In this document: piece after piece, positions 1 through 9,248 of the stretch
How the letters are laid out: every line of letters starts with the position of its first letter
Position numbering within the stretch: the stretch's first letter is position 1
NCBI GenBank assembly: GCA_905182885.1
Contig: CAJJCW010000001.1
Span: 248,001-312,000, forward strand
Origin: SAR86 cluster bacterium SAR86B
GTDB taxonomy: Bacteria > Pseudomonadota > Gammaproteobacteria > Magnimaribacterales > D2472
Direction of reading: 5' to 3'
DNA length: 64,000 nucleotides
The notes under the pieces: model-generated
Told to the model about the DNA's origin: nothing
The model's input: only the letters and a program-made list of their open reading frames with translations
Database searches by the model: none
Translations under genes and position numbers: made by a program

Positions 1-891
1 ACCCTTGGTAGCGTTTCCGATGAAAGCTCACAAATTTCCTCAGCCATTGATAAGCTAAAAACTAAACAATTAGCATATGAAGAAAATGGTGCATTATGGC
101 TAAATACAAACTCCACAGGGGACGATAAAAATAGAGTTCTCATAAGGGATGATGGCAGAGCTACTTATTTCGCCTCTGATATTGCCTATCATAAGGATAA
201 GATAGATAGAGGTTTTGATAAATTGATTAACGTCTGGGGTGCCGATCATCACGGATATATAAAAAGAATAGAAGCCTCAATGGAAGGGCTTGGGTTCGAT
301 AAAGAAAGGTTAAATGTTCAGCTTGTTCAATTTGCAAATCTTTTTAAGGATGGAAAAAAAGTTAAAATGTCGACAAGGTCTGGAGAGTTTTTCTCATTGG
401 CTGATCTGATAAATGAAATAGGTACCGATGCCGCAAGATTTTATTACCTTTCAAAACAGGCCGATCAACATTTAGATTTTGATATAAATCTAGCCAAATC
501 TGATAGTAAAGAAAATATTTTTTATTACATACAGTATGCCCATGCAAGAATATTTTCTTTGCAGAAAAAGTATCTAGAAGATCATTCAGAGGAACCTTCA
601 GATGCAGAATCTGTAGTCAGTGGTTCATATGCTTCTTGCGACAAGTTAATTCATGAGATCAATAAATATCCAGAGATGGTGTTGAGAGCATCAGCCTCAC
701 TTCAACCTCACATTATTATTTTTTATCTCAGGGATTTTGCTCAAGTATTTCATAGTTTTTATAATGACAATCATGTCTTTAAAGAGTCTGATGAAAACAT
801 TCAATCTATTATTTACACTTTAAATGCTGCTAAGAAAGTTATCTCAAACGGGCTTGGATTACTGGGAATAAAGCCTATGGATAAGATGTAA
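1..891 (+). CDS. argS: Arginyl-tRNA synthetase, 3' part (5' end outside window)
   Basis: Class I synthetase that charges tRNA-Arg in the cytoplasm. The reading frame is open from base 1, so the first Met near base 223 is internal and the gene begins before the window. Seen here are the end of the Rossmann catalytic domain (WGADHHGYIKR), the degenerate KMSKS-type loop (KMSTRSGEFF) and the C-terminal DALR helical domain (IQYAHARI motif typical of ArgS). It heads a plus-strand run of closely packed genes; the SPOR-domain gene starts 5 bases after its stop, as in many Gammaproteobacteria. Identity is very secure; only the N-terminal part is missing. Confidence 0.96.
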   Translation, partial: TLGSVSDESSQISSAIDKLKTKQLAYEENGALWLNTNSTGDDKNRVLIRDDGRATYFASDIAYHKDKIDRGFDKLINVWGADHHGYIKRIEASMEGLGFDKERLNVQLVQFANLFKDGKKVKMSTRSGEFFSLADLINEIGTDAARFYYLSKQADQHLDFDINLAKSDSKENIFYYIQYAHARIFSLQKKYLEDHSEEPSDAESVVSGSYASCDKLIHEINKYPEMVLRASASLQPHIIIFYLRDFAQVFHSFYNDNHVFKESDENIQSIIYTLNAAKKVISNGLGLLGIKPMDKM

Positions 892-896
892 TATCT

Positions 897-1430
897 ATGA
901 AAGATTTTGCAAATAGAGGGTCGTCGAACAGAAATATAAGAGCTCCAAAGAAAAATAAATTTAGATCAAAGAAAAAGAGCATTCAGGTATTTTCTCCAAT
1001 TACCATAATGTCTCTTATCTTTATCTCTGCCTTGTTAGTTTTTATTTCATTTCTCTATTTTGAGACAGATATTAAAAGCATTGAGCCAAGGACGAATACC
1101 AATAATATAACAATAGATTTTCCAACTTCGCTGATGAATGGTTCTGTTTTGATAGAGTCTGAGATAAGTAATAATTTACTATCTTGTGAGTATTTTGTCC
1201 AAATAGGAGCCTATGGCAATAAAAAATATGCATACGAGGCAGAAAATACCCTTAAAAAAATAGAGCTAATTTCAATTAATGAAATATACAGCAGCTCTAA
1301 CCCTGGAAAGATTCTGTTTAGTGTTCTAAGTGGCCCCTATCCAAATAGATCTGCTGCTAATAATGCTAAAGAAAAAATTACAAAACAAGGCTTTGATCCT
1401 CAATTGAGAACTCTATGCAAAAAGAGCTAG
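897..1430 (+). CDS. SPOR-domain membrane protein (FtsN-like)
   Basis: A 177-residue protein with a very basic cytoplasmic N-terminus (Lys/Arg-rich, residues 1-31), one membrane span (about 36-55) and a C-terminal SPOR domain (about 98-175, beginning YFVQIGAYG and containing VLSGPYPNRSAA). SPOR domains bind denuded glycan strands at the division septum, so a role at the periplasmic side of the divisome is likely. The position directly after argS is the usual place for this FtsN-like family. It is shorter than E. coli FtsN and lacks its long periplasmic linker. It overlaps yggS by 16 bases, so the two are probably co-translated. Confidence 0.85.
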   Translation: MKDFANRGSSNRNIRAPKKNKFRSKKKSIQVFSPITIMSLIFISALLVFISFLYFETDIKSIEPRTNTNNITIDFPTSLMNGSVLIESEISNNLLSCEYFVQIGAYGNKKYAYEAENTLKKIELISINEIYSSSNPGKILFSVLSGPYPNRSAANNAKEKITKQGFDPQLRTLCKKS

Positions 1431-2100
1431 AAAATAATTTAAAAATTGTTAATTCAAGCATTAAGCTTGCATGTGATTCTTCTGGAACTAATTCTAAAGA
1501 TATCCTATTAATAGCTGTTTCTAAGAAAAAAAGTTTAGACCATATTAAGTCAGTTATAAAAATTGGAGTTACAGACTTTGGTGAGAATTATTCTCAAGAA
1601 CTTCAGGAGAAATCAGAAGCACTAGCTCTTGAGAATATTTTTTGGCATTTTATTGGGCCCATTCAGTCTAATAAAATTAAGATAATAGCAAAGCATGCTC
1701 ATTGGGTGCATTCACTGGACAGAGAAAGTGTTGTTATAAAATTAAATGGTCAATGTGATGTCTTAATAAAACTATTAACGGGCTTATACAAATTAATATA
1801 TCGAATGAATCTTCAAAAAGTGGCATTGCACCTGCTGAGATGGAAAATTTTGCTAAACTTATTGAGGCTTCGAAGAGCATCAATTTAAGAGGGATAATGG
1901 TTCTTCCAAAGCTTACAGATGACATTGAGGAAACTAAATCAATGATGAGGCTATCGAAAGATCTGCATGACAAATTAGTTAAAATATACCCTCATGCTTC
2001 ATACCTCTCTATGGGCACTACATCCGACTTTAAAACTGCCATTGAATGTGGATCAAATATGCTTAGAATTGGCGAACTTATTTTTGGGAAAAGGTTATGA
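1415..2100 (+). CDS. yggS: PLP homeostasis protein YggS (frame broken near 1757-1775)
   Basis: YggS/PROSC family protein, a PLP-binding alanine-racemase-like barrel involved in vitamin B6 and amino-acid homeostasis. The 5' frame carries the PLP lysine region (LIAVSKKK) and HFIGPIQSNK; the 3' frame carries NISNESSKSGIAP, LRGIMVLP, LSMGTTSDF and the C-terminal LRIGELIFG. Neither half is complete alone. A single -1 shift somewhere around 1757-1775 joins the CDVL segment to NKTINGLIQINIS and gives one protein of normal length. The break is probably a one-base sequence error, since both halves are fully conserved. The gene overlaps proC by 4 bases (ATGA). Confidence 0.88.
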
Positions 2101-2888
2101 AAAAAATAGTATTTTATGGTGGTGGGAATATTGCTCAAGCTAATATTAAAGGTTTGATTTCCAGCGGCATTAAGAAGCAAGATATTTTATATATAGAAAG
2201 AAATATAAAAAATAAAGAAATACTAAACAAGATTGGTGTCAAAGAATTTTCTTTAGAGAAAAAATTTGATGTTGAGTTTTTTATCCTGGCTGTAAAACCT
2301 AAAGATGCATTAAATGCATATGCTGAAATATGCATAAATTACAATAAGCCTAAAATAATCTCCTTGGTGGCAGGAATTAAATCTAAGAAATACCTTTCAA
2401 TAGCAAATAATGCTGAGTTAATAAGAGGTATGCCCAATACAGCGGCGGAGTTTAATAAAGCAAATACCGCTCTCATAAATATCTCATCCTCGAATGCATC
2501 ATTCAAAAAAGCAAAAAATATTTTTTCAAAAGTTGGTATTATTTTAGAACTAGATAAAGAAAGTAAAATGGATGACTTTACCGGGTTAATAGGAAGTGGT
2601 CCTGCTTATTTTTTCTATTTACTAAAGGTTTATGAAAAAAGAATTTTAAAGATGTGCGATGGTGATATTAAAAAAACTAATGAGATAATAGGAAACCTTC
2701 TCGAGGGAGTTAGCTTGTCATCAAGAAATAATTTAAATATGGATGAGTTGATTGAAACAGTAGCTTCAAAAAAAGGAACTACCGAGGCAGGTATCAAGGA
2801 ATTTAAATCTTTAAAAGTATTAAATTCTTTTGAAAAAGGTATTATTGCAGCAATAAAAAGATCAAAAGAGATATCAAATGAATCCTAA
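2097..2888 (+). CDS. proC: Pyrroline-5-carboxylate reductase
   Basis: Catalyses the last step of proline synthesis, reducing P5C to proline with NAD(P)H. The 263-residue protein starts with a Rossmann fold (YGGGNIAQA, a slight variant of the usual GxGNMA), then has the conserved AVKP, SLVAGI, RGMPNT and the dimerisation-domain signature FTGLIGSGPAYFF. The C-terminal TVASKKGTTEAGI matches the proC signature region. The start overlaps the yggS stop by 4 bases, and the 3' end overlaps yggT by 11. yggS-proC-yggT is a widely conserved gammaproteobacterial order. Its catabolic counterpart, putA, lies at 41190. Confidence 0.96.
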   Translation: MKKIVFYGGGNIAQANIKGLISSGIKKQDILYIERNIKNKEILNKIGVKEFSLEKKFDVEFFILAVKPKDALNAYAEICINYNKPKIISLVAGIKSKKYLSIANNAELIRGMPNTAAEFNKANTALINISSSNASFKKAKNIFSKVGIILELDKESKMDDFTGLIGSGPAYFFYLLKVYEKRILKMCDGDIKKTNEIIGNLLEGVSLSSRNNLNMDELIETVASKKGTTEAGIKEFKSLKVLNSFEKGIIAAIKRSKEISNES

Positions 2889-3402
2889 CATTATAGAACT
2901 ATTGAACATGGCTCTTGGAGTGGCAAGCTATGCATTTGTTATATTGTTTGTCTTTAATATATTAAAAGTGGATTACTTTAATCCAATTGTTAAAAGATTT
3001 ATTGCTTTCTATAAACCCATATCAAAAATTTCTATTTTTAGTAACCAGCTTTATATGATATTTATCATAGCCTCCTTCTTAAATTTTATTAGTCTATATT
3101 TGGTATATTCAAGTCAGTATGACGAAGTTAGCTTGGGCTTTATCGCAATTGCCGAGACAATAAATACTATTTTTAGAATAATATTCTTTGCTCTTATTGG
3201 GTCAGTAATTTTGAGCTGGGTATCTCCTGGAAATAGTCATCCCTTCTTTCAATTAGTAGAAGAAATATCTTCAAAAGCCTTGGAACCGATAAGAAGATTT
3301 GTGCCTGCTTTTGGCGGTCTAGATTTTTCACCATTAGTTGCCTTAATTTTAATAAGGCAAATTGAAATTCTATTGGCTAGTTTTTTACGATTTATAATAT
3401 GA
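2878..3402 (+). CDS. yggT: YggT family integral membrane protein
   Basis: A 174-residue inner membrane protein with two YGGT-type repeats, each containing hydrophobic spans (about residues 13-35, 60-80, 95-117 and 150-172). The second repeat carries the conserved SWVSPGNSHPFFQLVEEIS and a LEPIRRFVP-like motif. The family has been linked to osmotic tolerance and membrane organisation, but the biochemical role is not known. It sits between proC and metX with overlapping ends (11 bases with proC, 4 with metX), the usual context for this family. Confidence 0.88.
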   Translation: MNPNIIELLNMALGVASYAFVILFVFNILKVDYFNPIVKRFIAFYKPISKISIFSNQLYMIFIIASFLNFISLYLVYSSQYDEVSLGFIAIAETINTIFRIIFFALIGSVILSWVSPGNSHPFFQLVEEISSKALEPIRRFVPAFGGLDFSPLVALILIRQIEILLASFLRFII

Positions 3403-4494
3403 AAGTGAAAACAGAATTAGTCAAATTTAAAGAAGGTATAGAGCTTGTATCGGGTTCTAAACTATCAATGTTTGAGTTAATGGTTGAGACTTATGGTGAG
3501 CTTAATGAAGAAAAATCTAATGGTATTTTAGTATGTCATGCTTTTTCTGGGAATCATCATGCTGCAGGTATTAGTGAAAATGAAGATACTTCAGGCTGGT
3601 GGGACCAGCTAATTGGCCCCAATAAAGCAATTGATACCGATAAATATTTTGTGGTTTGCTGCAATAACTTGGGAGGATGTTCTGGCTCAACAGGACCCAC
3701 TAGCATTAACCCTGAAACAAATGAAAGCTACGGGAAAGACTTTCCTGCTGTCTCGGTCATTGACTGGGTAAATAGTCAAAAAATGCTAGCTGAGTATCTA
3801 GGTATCAGTAAATGGAGTTTAGTAGCTGGGGGAAGCTCTGGGTGGTATGCAAGCTCTTCAATGGGCCATTTCTTTTCCTGATTCTATAGAAAAATCTGGT
3901 ATTTTTGCTGCTGCCTCCAAATCAAGCACACAGAATATAGCGATGAATGAAGTTGCGCGAGAATCTATAAGAAGAGATATAAATTTTCATGATGGGGACT
4001 ATCTAAAACATGATGTAAAGCCAAAAAGTGGCCTGAAAACAGCACGCATGCTTGGTCATATAACCTATCTTTCAGAAGAGCACATGAACTTAAAATTTGG
4101 TAGAAAATTCCAGGACATCACTTCAAGGGTTGATGGTGATGTAGATTTTGAAGTGGAAAACTATCTAAAATACAAAGGTGAGAAGTTCTCTAACTCCTTT
4201 GATGCAAATAGTTATATTCTTATGACGAAAGCTATGGATAGTTACGACGCAGCAAGTGCCTTTTCTGGAGACTTAGAAAAAGCTCTAGCATCCATAAAAG
4301 CAAGGCTTTTAATTATTGGTTTTGAAACGGATTGGCTTTATCCCCCAAAAAGAGGAAAAGAGATTCAGCTAGCAGCAATGAATGTAAATATTCCCTGTTC
4401 CTATGTAACTCTTGATGGAGAGCAAGGGCATGATAGCTTTCTATTTGCTTCAGCGAGATATGAAAATATTATTAAAACATTTATAAAATCCTAA
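3399..4494 (+). CDS. metX: Homoserine O-acyltransferase MetX (frame broken at about 3837)
   Basis: Alpha/beta-hydrolase enzyme that activates homoserine with an acyl-CoA in methionine synthesis; in this lineage it could be an acetyl or succinyl transferase. The 5' frame has NGILVCHAFSGNHHA and the oxyanion region; the 3' frame has MQALQW, the acid residue in FETDWLYPP and the catalytic His in GEQGHDSFL. The break falls exactly in the nucleophile elbow. Removing one base from AGCTCTGGG near 3837-3838 restores GGSLGGMQALQW with the nucleophile Ser. This is therefore probably a sequencing error rather than a dead gene. metW follows with a one-base overlap, as in most metXW operons. Confidence 0.9.
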
Positions 4495-5087
4495 TGGCTT
4501 TAGAAATATCAAAAATTATTACAGACTGGGTTCCTTCTCGAAGCAAGGTCATTGATTTTGGTTGTGGCGATGGCTCTTTACTAAAAGATTTAATCAATAC
4601 AAAAAATATTTGTGGTTATGGTGTGGAGATTGATCATCAGATGATCGATAAATGCATCGAAAAAGGTATATCAGTTATTGAAAAGGATATAGATAAAGGT
4701 ATTCAAGATTTTGAATTGTCTAATTTTGATATTGCAATTATGGCTAGCTCCATCCAGTGTTTAAAAAATCCAAATATAGCTATGCGTCGAATGTTAAGAC
4801 TTTCAAATAAATGCATAGTTACTCTTCCAAACTTTGGGTATTGGAAATGTAGACTAGCTCTTCTAGCTGGCAAAATGCCCGTAACCCCAAGTCTTCCTTC
4901 GAGCTGGTATGAGACTGAAAATCTTCATCTTTGTACTATTAGTGACTTTGAAAAACTATGTTCAGATTCTGGTTTTATTATCGATGAGAGAATATTTCTT
5001 AATAGCTCAAGTAAAAAAGGTTTACTTGCTTCAATAATGCCAAATATATTTGCATCAGAGGGAGTGTACTTACTTGGAAAAAAATAA
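4494..5087 (+). CDS. metW: Methionine biosynthesis protein MetW
   Basis: A 197-residue SAM-methyltransferase-fold protein. It has the glycine-rich motif I (VIDFGCGDGSLL) and an acidic motif II (GYGVEIDHQ). MetW acts with MetX in methionine synthesis in bacteria that carry the metXW pair, although its exact reaction is not settled. Its start overlaps the metX stop by one base, and its 3' end overlaps rdgB, so translation of the three is likely coupled. The length matches the family. Confidence 0.93.
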   Translation: MALEISKIITDWVPSRSKVIDFGCGDGSLLKDLINTKNICGYGVEIDHQMIDKCIEKGISVIEKDIDKGIQDFELSNFDIAIMASSIQCLKNPNIAMRRMLRLSNKCIVTLPNFGYWKCRLALLAGKMPVTPSLPSSWYETENLHLCTISDFEKLCSDSGFIIDERIFLNSSSKKGLLASIMPNIFASEGVYLLGKK

Positions 5088-5676
5088 AAAAATTCTTCTT
5101 GCTACTTCTAACAAGGGCAAGTTAAAAGAATTCAATGATATTTTTAATAACTATGAATTGATATCTCAATCTGAATTAAATATTGAAGATGCTATTGAGG
5201 ATGGTCTTACTTTTTTTGAAAATGCCTTAATCAAGGCAAGGCATGGGTCAAGAAATTCTGGACTATTTTCAATTGCTGATGACTCTGGTCTTGTTGTGCC
5301 TGCATTAAATTTTGAACCCGGAATTTATTCTGCAAGATATGCAAAAGACGGAGCTTCTGATTTAGATAATCGGAATAAGATAATTGCAGAACTTAAAAAT
5401 CTCAATCTTGAATCAACCTCGGCTTATTATGTTTGTGTGTTGGTTGGAGTTCACTCGCCTGAAGATCCTATGCCAATATTTTCACTGGGCAAGATACATG
5501 GAAGAATATCTGTTCTTAGCTCTGGAGAAGGTGGTTTTGGTTACGATAAAATATTCTATCCAAATGAGCTAGATGTTTCTATGGCATCTTTAGAGGCTAG
5601 TTTAAAAAACAAAATTAGTCATAGAGCAATCGCTGCTCAATTATTTTTAAAAGAACTTGATAAAGATAGATCCTAA
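5074..5676 (+). CDS. rdgB: dITP/XTP pyrophosphatase RdgB
   Basis: House-cleaning pyrophosphatase that hydrolyses non-canonical purine triphosphates such as dITP and XTP. The 200-residue protein begins with the substrate-binding SNKGKLKEF motif and carries ADDSGL with the catalytic Asp pair, GIYSARYA, GEGGFGYDKIF and the C-terminal SHRAIA. There is no ATG near the conserved start. TTG at 5074, about 9 bases after an AGGGAG Shine-Dalgarno-like run, puts the first motif close to the N-terminus; a longer TTG start at 5050 is possible. It overlaps both metW and hemW. Confidence 0.93.
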   Translation: MEKNKKILLATSNKGKLKEFNDIFNNYELISQSELNIEDAIEDGLTFFENALIKARHGSRNSGLFSIADDSGLVVPALNFEPGIYSARYAKDGASDLDNRNKIIAELKNLNLESTSAYYVCVLVGVHSPEDPMPIFSLGKIHGRISVLSSGEGGFGYDKIFYPNELDVSMASLEASLKNKISHRAIAAQLFLKELDKDRS

Positions 5677-6790
5677 TAAATCGCCTCTCTCGCTTTATAT
5701 TCATTTCCCTTGGTGTGAGAAAAAGTGTCCTTATTGTGATTTTAATATTGAAGTAAACAAGAAGGATGGAGATGAAGAGCTTCTTCTGAAGGCTATTATT
5801 AAAGATTTAGATCAATCCTCGCATTACATTAATGATAGAAAGTTTGCCTCAGTTTATTTTGGAGGCGGAACACCCTCTCTTGTTTCAGTAAAAATTATCG
5901 AGCAACTAATTAGTAAATTAACAAATGAGGAACTGTTACAAGATAAATGTGAAATTAGCTTTGAATTAAATCCTAAAGAAGTTTCTGAAGACTACTTAAA
6001 TGACCTTGTTGATGCTGGAATTAACAGAGTTTCAATTGGCATACAAAGTTTTGATCAAAAGACATTGACTAGCCTTGAGAGAAATCATAAATCTGAAGAT
6101 TCATTTAATGCTATAAAGCTTGCGTCTAATATGAAGTCAGTTAATACGACTATTGATCTAATTTATGGAATTATGGACCAAAACTTAGATTCATTAACCA
6201 AGGATCTTAAAATTTTTTGTGACTATGATATTGACCACTTATCTTTATACCAATTAACTATAGAGCCAAATACTATTTTTTATAAAAAGGAATTACGTTT
6301 ACCGTCTGAACATTTGGTTGAGTCAATGGAGTTTGAAGCGAAAAATATACTCAATAAAAACCAATTATTTCAGTATGAAGTTTCATCTTGGGCTCGCAAT
6401 GGAAGCCAAAGTAAACACAATATGAATTATTGGATGTATGGGGATTATTTGGGGCTTGGTCCAGGAGCTCACAGCAAGGTAACTACCAAAGATAATATTA
6501 AGCGAATGGTCAAACTTAAAAAAGTGGCTTCTTATATTCTAGATCCATCGAAGACCGTAGATACAATTATTACACCTGAAGGATACGACTTAGACTTAGC
6601 AATGAATCTATTAAGAGTAAAATCTGGTCTTTCTTTTGACGAAATAAAAAATAATAATATCTTCATTCAAGACAGTTTTGTAGAGAAAATAGAAAAGGGA
6701 ATTAAAGCAAACCTTTTAGAAAGAGACGGATTGAAAGCAACAGATATGGGTTATAAGTTTTTAAATGACACTGTAAATATATTTAATTAA
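5657..6790 (+). CDS. hemW: Radical SAM heme chaperone HemW
   Basis: HemW (formerly called HemN-like or YggW) is a radical SAM protein that binds heme and transfers it to apoproteins. The 377-residue protein starts at TTG 5657, inside the end of rdgB. The radical SAM cluster motif CEKKCPYC (Cx3Cx2C) lies at residues 20-27, followed by YFGGGTPSL, ISIGIQSFD and DLIYGI. The cluster lacks the extra Cys typical of true coproporphyrinogen dehydrogenases (HemN), supporting HemW. It ends the plus-strand run and converges on trmB, overlapping it by 4 bases. Confidence 0.93.
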   Translation: MIKIDPNKSPLSLYIHFPWCEKKCPYCDFNIEVNKKDGDEELLLKAIIKDLDQSSHYINDRKFASVYFGGGTPSLVSVKIIEQLISKLTNEELLQDKCEISFELNPKEVSEDYLNDLVDAGINRVSIGIQSFDQKTLTSLERNHKSEDSFNAIKLASNMKSVNTTIDLIYGIMDQNLDSLTKDLKIFCDYDIDHLSLYQLTIEPNTIFYKKELRLPSEHLVESMEFEAKNILNKNQLFQYEVSSWARNGSQSKHNMNYWMYGDYLGLGPGAHSKVTTKDNIKRMVKLKKVASYILDPSKTVDTIITPEGYDLDLAMNLLRVKSGLSFDEIKNNNIFIQDSFVEKIEKGIKANLLERDGLKATDMGYKFLNDTVNIFN

Positions 6791-7431
6791 ATTACTTTAA
6801 GAGCAAAGGTGTAAATAGCTCTCCCTTCTTCAACTGCTCTTTTCTGAAATTTTGTTAGTTCAGAATTTTCATAAATAGATGAATCTAATTTTTGATACCC
6901 ATTGGAATTATTAACTGCCTCGCCTATAGATTCAGCGTAATTCTCCCAATCAGTAGACATGAATAAATTTCCATTTTCTTTAATAATTGGATGAATGAGT
7001 TCCAAAAACTCTCTATTAAGCATTCTTCTTTTATGATGCTTTAGTTTTGGCCATGGATCAGGACAAATAACCACTACATCATCAAAAATTGGACTTTTTA
7101 TGTCTTCAAATAATAGCCTTATATCCCCGGAGGTAATTTTTATATTATTAATATCGTCTTTTATAACCTCTCCTAAAAGATATCCAATGCCTGCCTGGTA
7201 TACCTCAGAGCCAATATATAGAGTATCGGGGTTATTTTTAGCAAGCCTTAAGGTATTTTCACCATTACCAAAACCTATCTCCAAGACTAATTTAGAAAAA
7301 CCTTCTTTAGAAGAGAGAATATCTTGATAGCTGGTAATCTCGAAATCAGAAAGGTGATTAAGATTATTTTCTTGGCTTTGGGTTATTCTGCCCCGCCTAG
7401 TTACAAAGGATGGAAGAAATTTATAACGCAT
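6787..7431 (-). CDS. trmB: tRNA (guanine-N7)-methyltransferase
   Basis: Methylates G46 in the variable loop of tRNAs. The 214-residue protein shows the SAM-binding motif LEIGFGNGENTL, the SEVYQAGIGYLL motif, the conserved FPDPWPK-like segment (here CPDPWPKLKHHKRR) and the C-terminal TKFQKRA. It lies 16 bases after the rpoH stop on the same strand, so it is probably transcribed with rpoH. Conserved motifs are intact. Confidence 0.95.
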   Translation of the reverse strand: MRYKFLPSFVTRRGRITQSQENNLNHLSDFEITSYQDILSSKEGFSKLVLEIGFGNGENTLRLAKNNPDTLYIGSEVYQAGIGYLLGEVIKDDINNIKITSGDIRLLFEDIKSPIFDDVVVICPDPWPKLKHHKRRMLNREFLELIHPIIKENGNLFMSTDWENYAESIGEAVNNSNGYQKLDSSIYENSELTKFQKRAVEEGRAIYTFALKVI

Positions 7432-7447
7432 TGAATTTTTGGCTGGG

Positions 7448-8309
7448 TTAAGCAGCAGTGACCATAAACGCTTTTAGTTTTTTTAATGCGCCGCTTTCTA
7501 TTTGGCGAATTCTTTCAGCTGAAACATTATATTCATCAGCTAAATCATGAAGTGTAGCCTTGTCATCAGAAAGATATCTTCTTTGAAGGATGTCTTTACT
7601 TCTATCATCAAGCATTTTTAAGGCTTCTGTCAGACCATCATGATTTACCTCTTGCGCCTCGGCATTAGCAACCAAAACTTCAGGATCATATCTCTTGTCT
7701 TCAAGGTATTGAGATGGCGACATCATATCTTCATCATCATCAGAGGATGAAGGCCCATCAAAAGAGGAGTCATTAGAAGATAGCCGGCTTTCCATATGCA
7801 GCACATCCTTAACTTCAACGTTAAGGTCTTTAGCTATTTTTTCAGCCTCTTCTTTAGTTAGCCATTCAAGTGTTTTCTTTTTACTTCTAAGATTAAAGAA
7901 TAATTTTCTCTGAGCTTTAGTTGTGGCAATTTTAACCAATCTCCAATTCTTAAGAATATATTCATGTATTTCTGCTTTTATCCAATGGACTGCAAATGAG
8001 ACAACCTTCACACCTCTATTAGGGTCATATTTATCGACTGCTTTCATTAGACCAACATTGCCTTCTTGAATAATATCAGCCAAAGGAAGACCATAGCCTT
8101 GATAGGATCTTGCAATGTGAACTACAAATCTAAGATGATGAATAACCAACATTCTTGCCGCATCAAGATCATCTTCTTCATAAAGCTTTATAGCTAATTC
8201 TTGTTCTTGTTCTTTAGTTAAAATAGGAATTGCATGCACAGAGGACAAATAGGATTCTATATCCTTTCCTGGACTATTAAGCTGTGATGGCTGTAAGCTG
8301 TGTTCCCAT
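7448..8309 (-). CDS. rpoH: Heat-shock sigma factor RpoH (frame change just after the start)
   Basis: Sigma-32, which directs RNA polymerase to heat-shock promoters. The clear frame holds region 2 (LADIIQEGNVGLMKAVDKYD, RGVKVVSFAVHWIKAEI), the RpoH-box signature KLFFNLR and region 4 (DKATLHDLADEYNVSAERIRQIE). Without correction, the first possible start is TTG at 8248, which clips the N-terminus. The frame stays open upstream and encodes HSLQPSQLNSPGKDIESYL, a typical RpoH N-terminus, but has no start of its own. An ATG at 8309 would join if one G of the GGG at 8307-8305 is removed, giving about 286 residues, close to the usual 284. I favour that start. Confidence 0.9.
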
Positions 8310-8365
8310 TTATATATACGTTTTATTTATAATTAACTATATTGTTAATTAATCTTACTAAAGAA

Positions 8366-9248
8366 TTATACCAATTTTTTATAAAATTCGCTTAAAAGTG
8401 GCATATATCTATCTTTTAAGTAGGTATTTCTGAACCCCACAAAGTATGGATTCAAGATAGTATCTTTTTTTGTATAAGCTAAGTGATCCCCTGAGCTCAT
8501 TTGACATACTCTTCCACCTTTACTTATGAGATATGCATGTCCTGCTGCAATATCCCACTCACAAGTAGGTCCAAATCTTGGATAAATATCAGCCTCGTTG
8601 TCTGCTAGAGCATACTTTAAAGAACTACCCTTCTCAACAACTCTATAATGATATAGCGTATAAATTTTTCTTCTAAGAATTCTAAGAATATTTTATCTGA
8701 TCTGTTTGATGACTTTTACTCATAACCAATCTTATTGGATCTATCTAAAGTTTTCCACCCAGACATCGCTGAGCAAATGCTTTTGTCCAACTTATTGATC
8801 ATAAATAAGATTAACTAGAATATTTTGAGGGACGCTGAAAGAATGAGCCTGACCAAATCTTTCCAGTTGCTGGGGCTCCAACAATGCCAAAAACTGGAAC
8901 AGCGTTTTCTATTAAAGCTATATTTACAGTAAATTCTTTAGATTTGTTTATAAATTCTCTTGTTCCATCGAGAGGGTCTACCAGCCAATAGGAGCTAATC
9001 GGGTTTTTATCTTCTTTTTTATAAGTTTCTTCAGAGATAATTGGGATTTGAGGTGTAATTTCTTGAAGAGCCTTAACTATTATATCGTTAGCGTTATTAT
9101 CTGCCTCTGTCACCGGGGAACCATCTGATTTAATATCCAATTGAAAAGAATCTTTCTTATAGACTTCCATAATTGCATGAGATGCATCTATGACAGTTTG
9201 TTGCAATGGGTTTAAAATACCTTTTAAAAATTTATGCGTAATCTTCAT
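8366..9248 (-). pseudogene. cysQ: 3'(2'),5'-bisphosphate nucleotidase CysQ, multiply frame-broken
   Basis: CysQ hydrolyses PAP/PAPS, by-products of sulfate assimilation. The N-terminal 145 residues (9248-8811) are intact and carry the metal-binding EE pair (PIISEE) and DPLDGTREFI. After that the frame changes at least three times: near 8811-8825, near 8725-8745 and near 8690-8700. Fragments recognisable as CysQ continue: SAMSGWKTLD, RLVMSKSHQ, then EADIYPRFGPTCEWDIAAGHA through to a TAA ending at 8366. The last part holds the conserved WDxAAG motif. Three breaks in about 130 bases could mean true decay or a local patch of poor sequence; I cannot decide. Confidence 0.8.

Noticed and set aside
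362-547. Minus-strand open frame inside argS
   Set aside because: Antisense shadow of a well-conserved synthetase; no recognisable protein.
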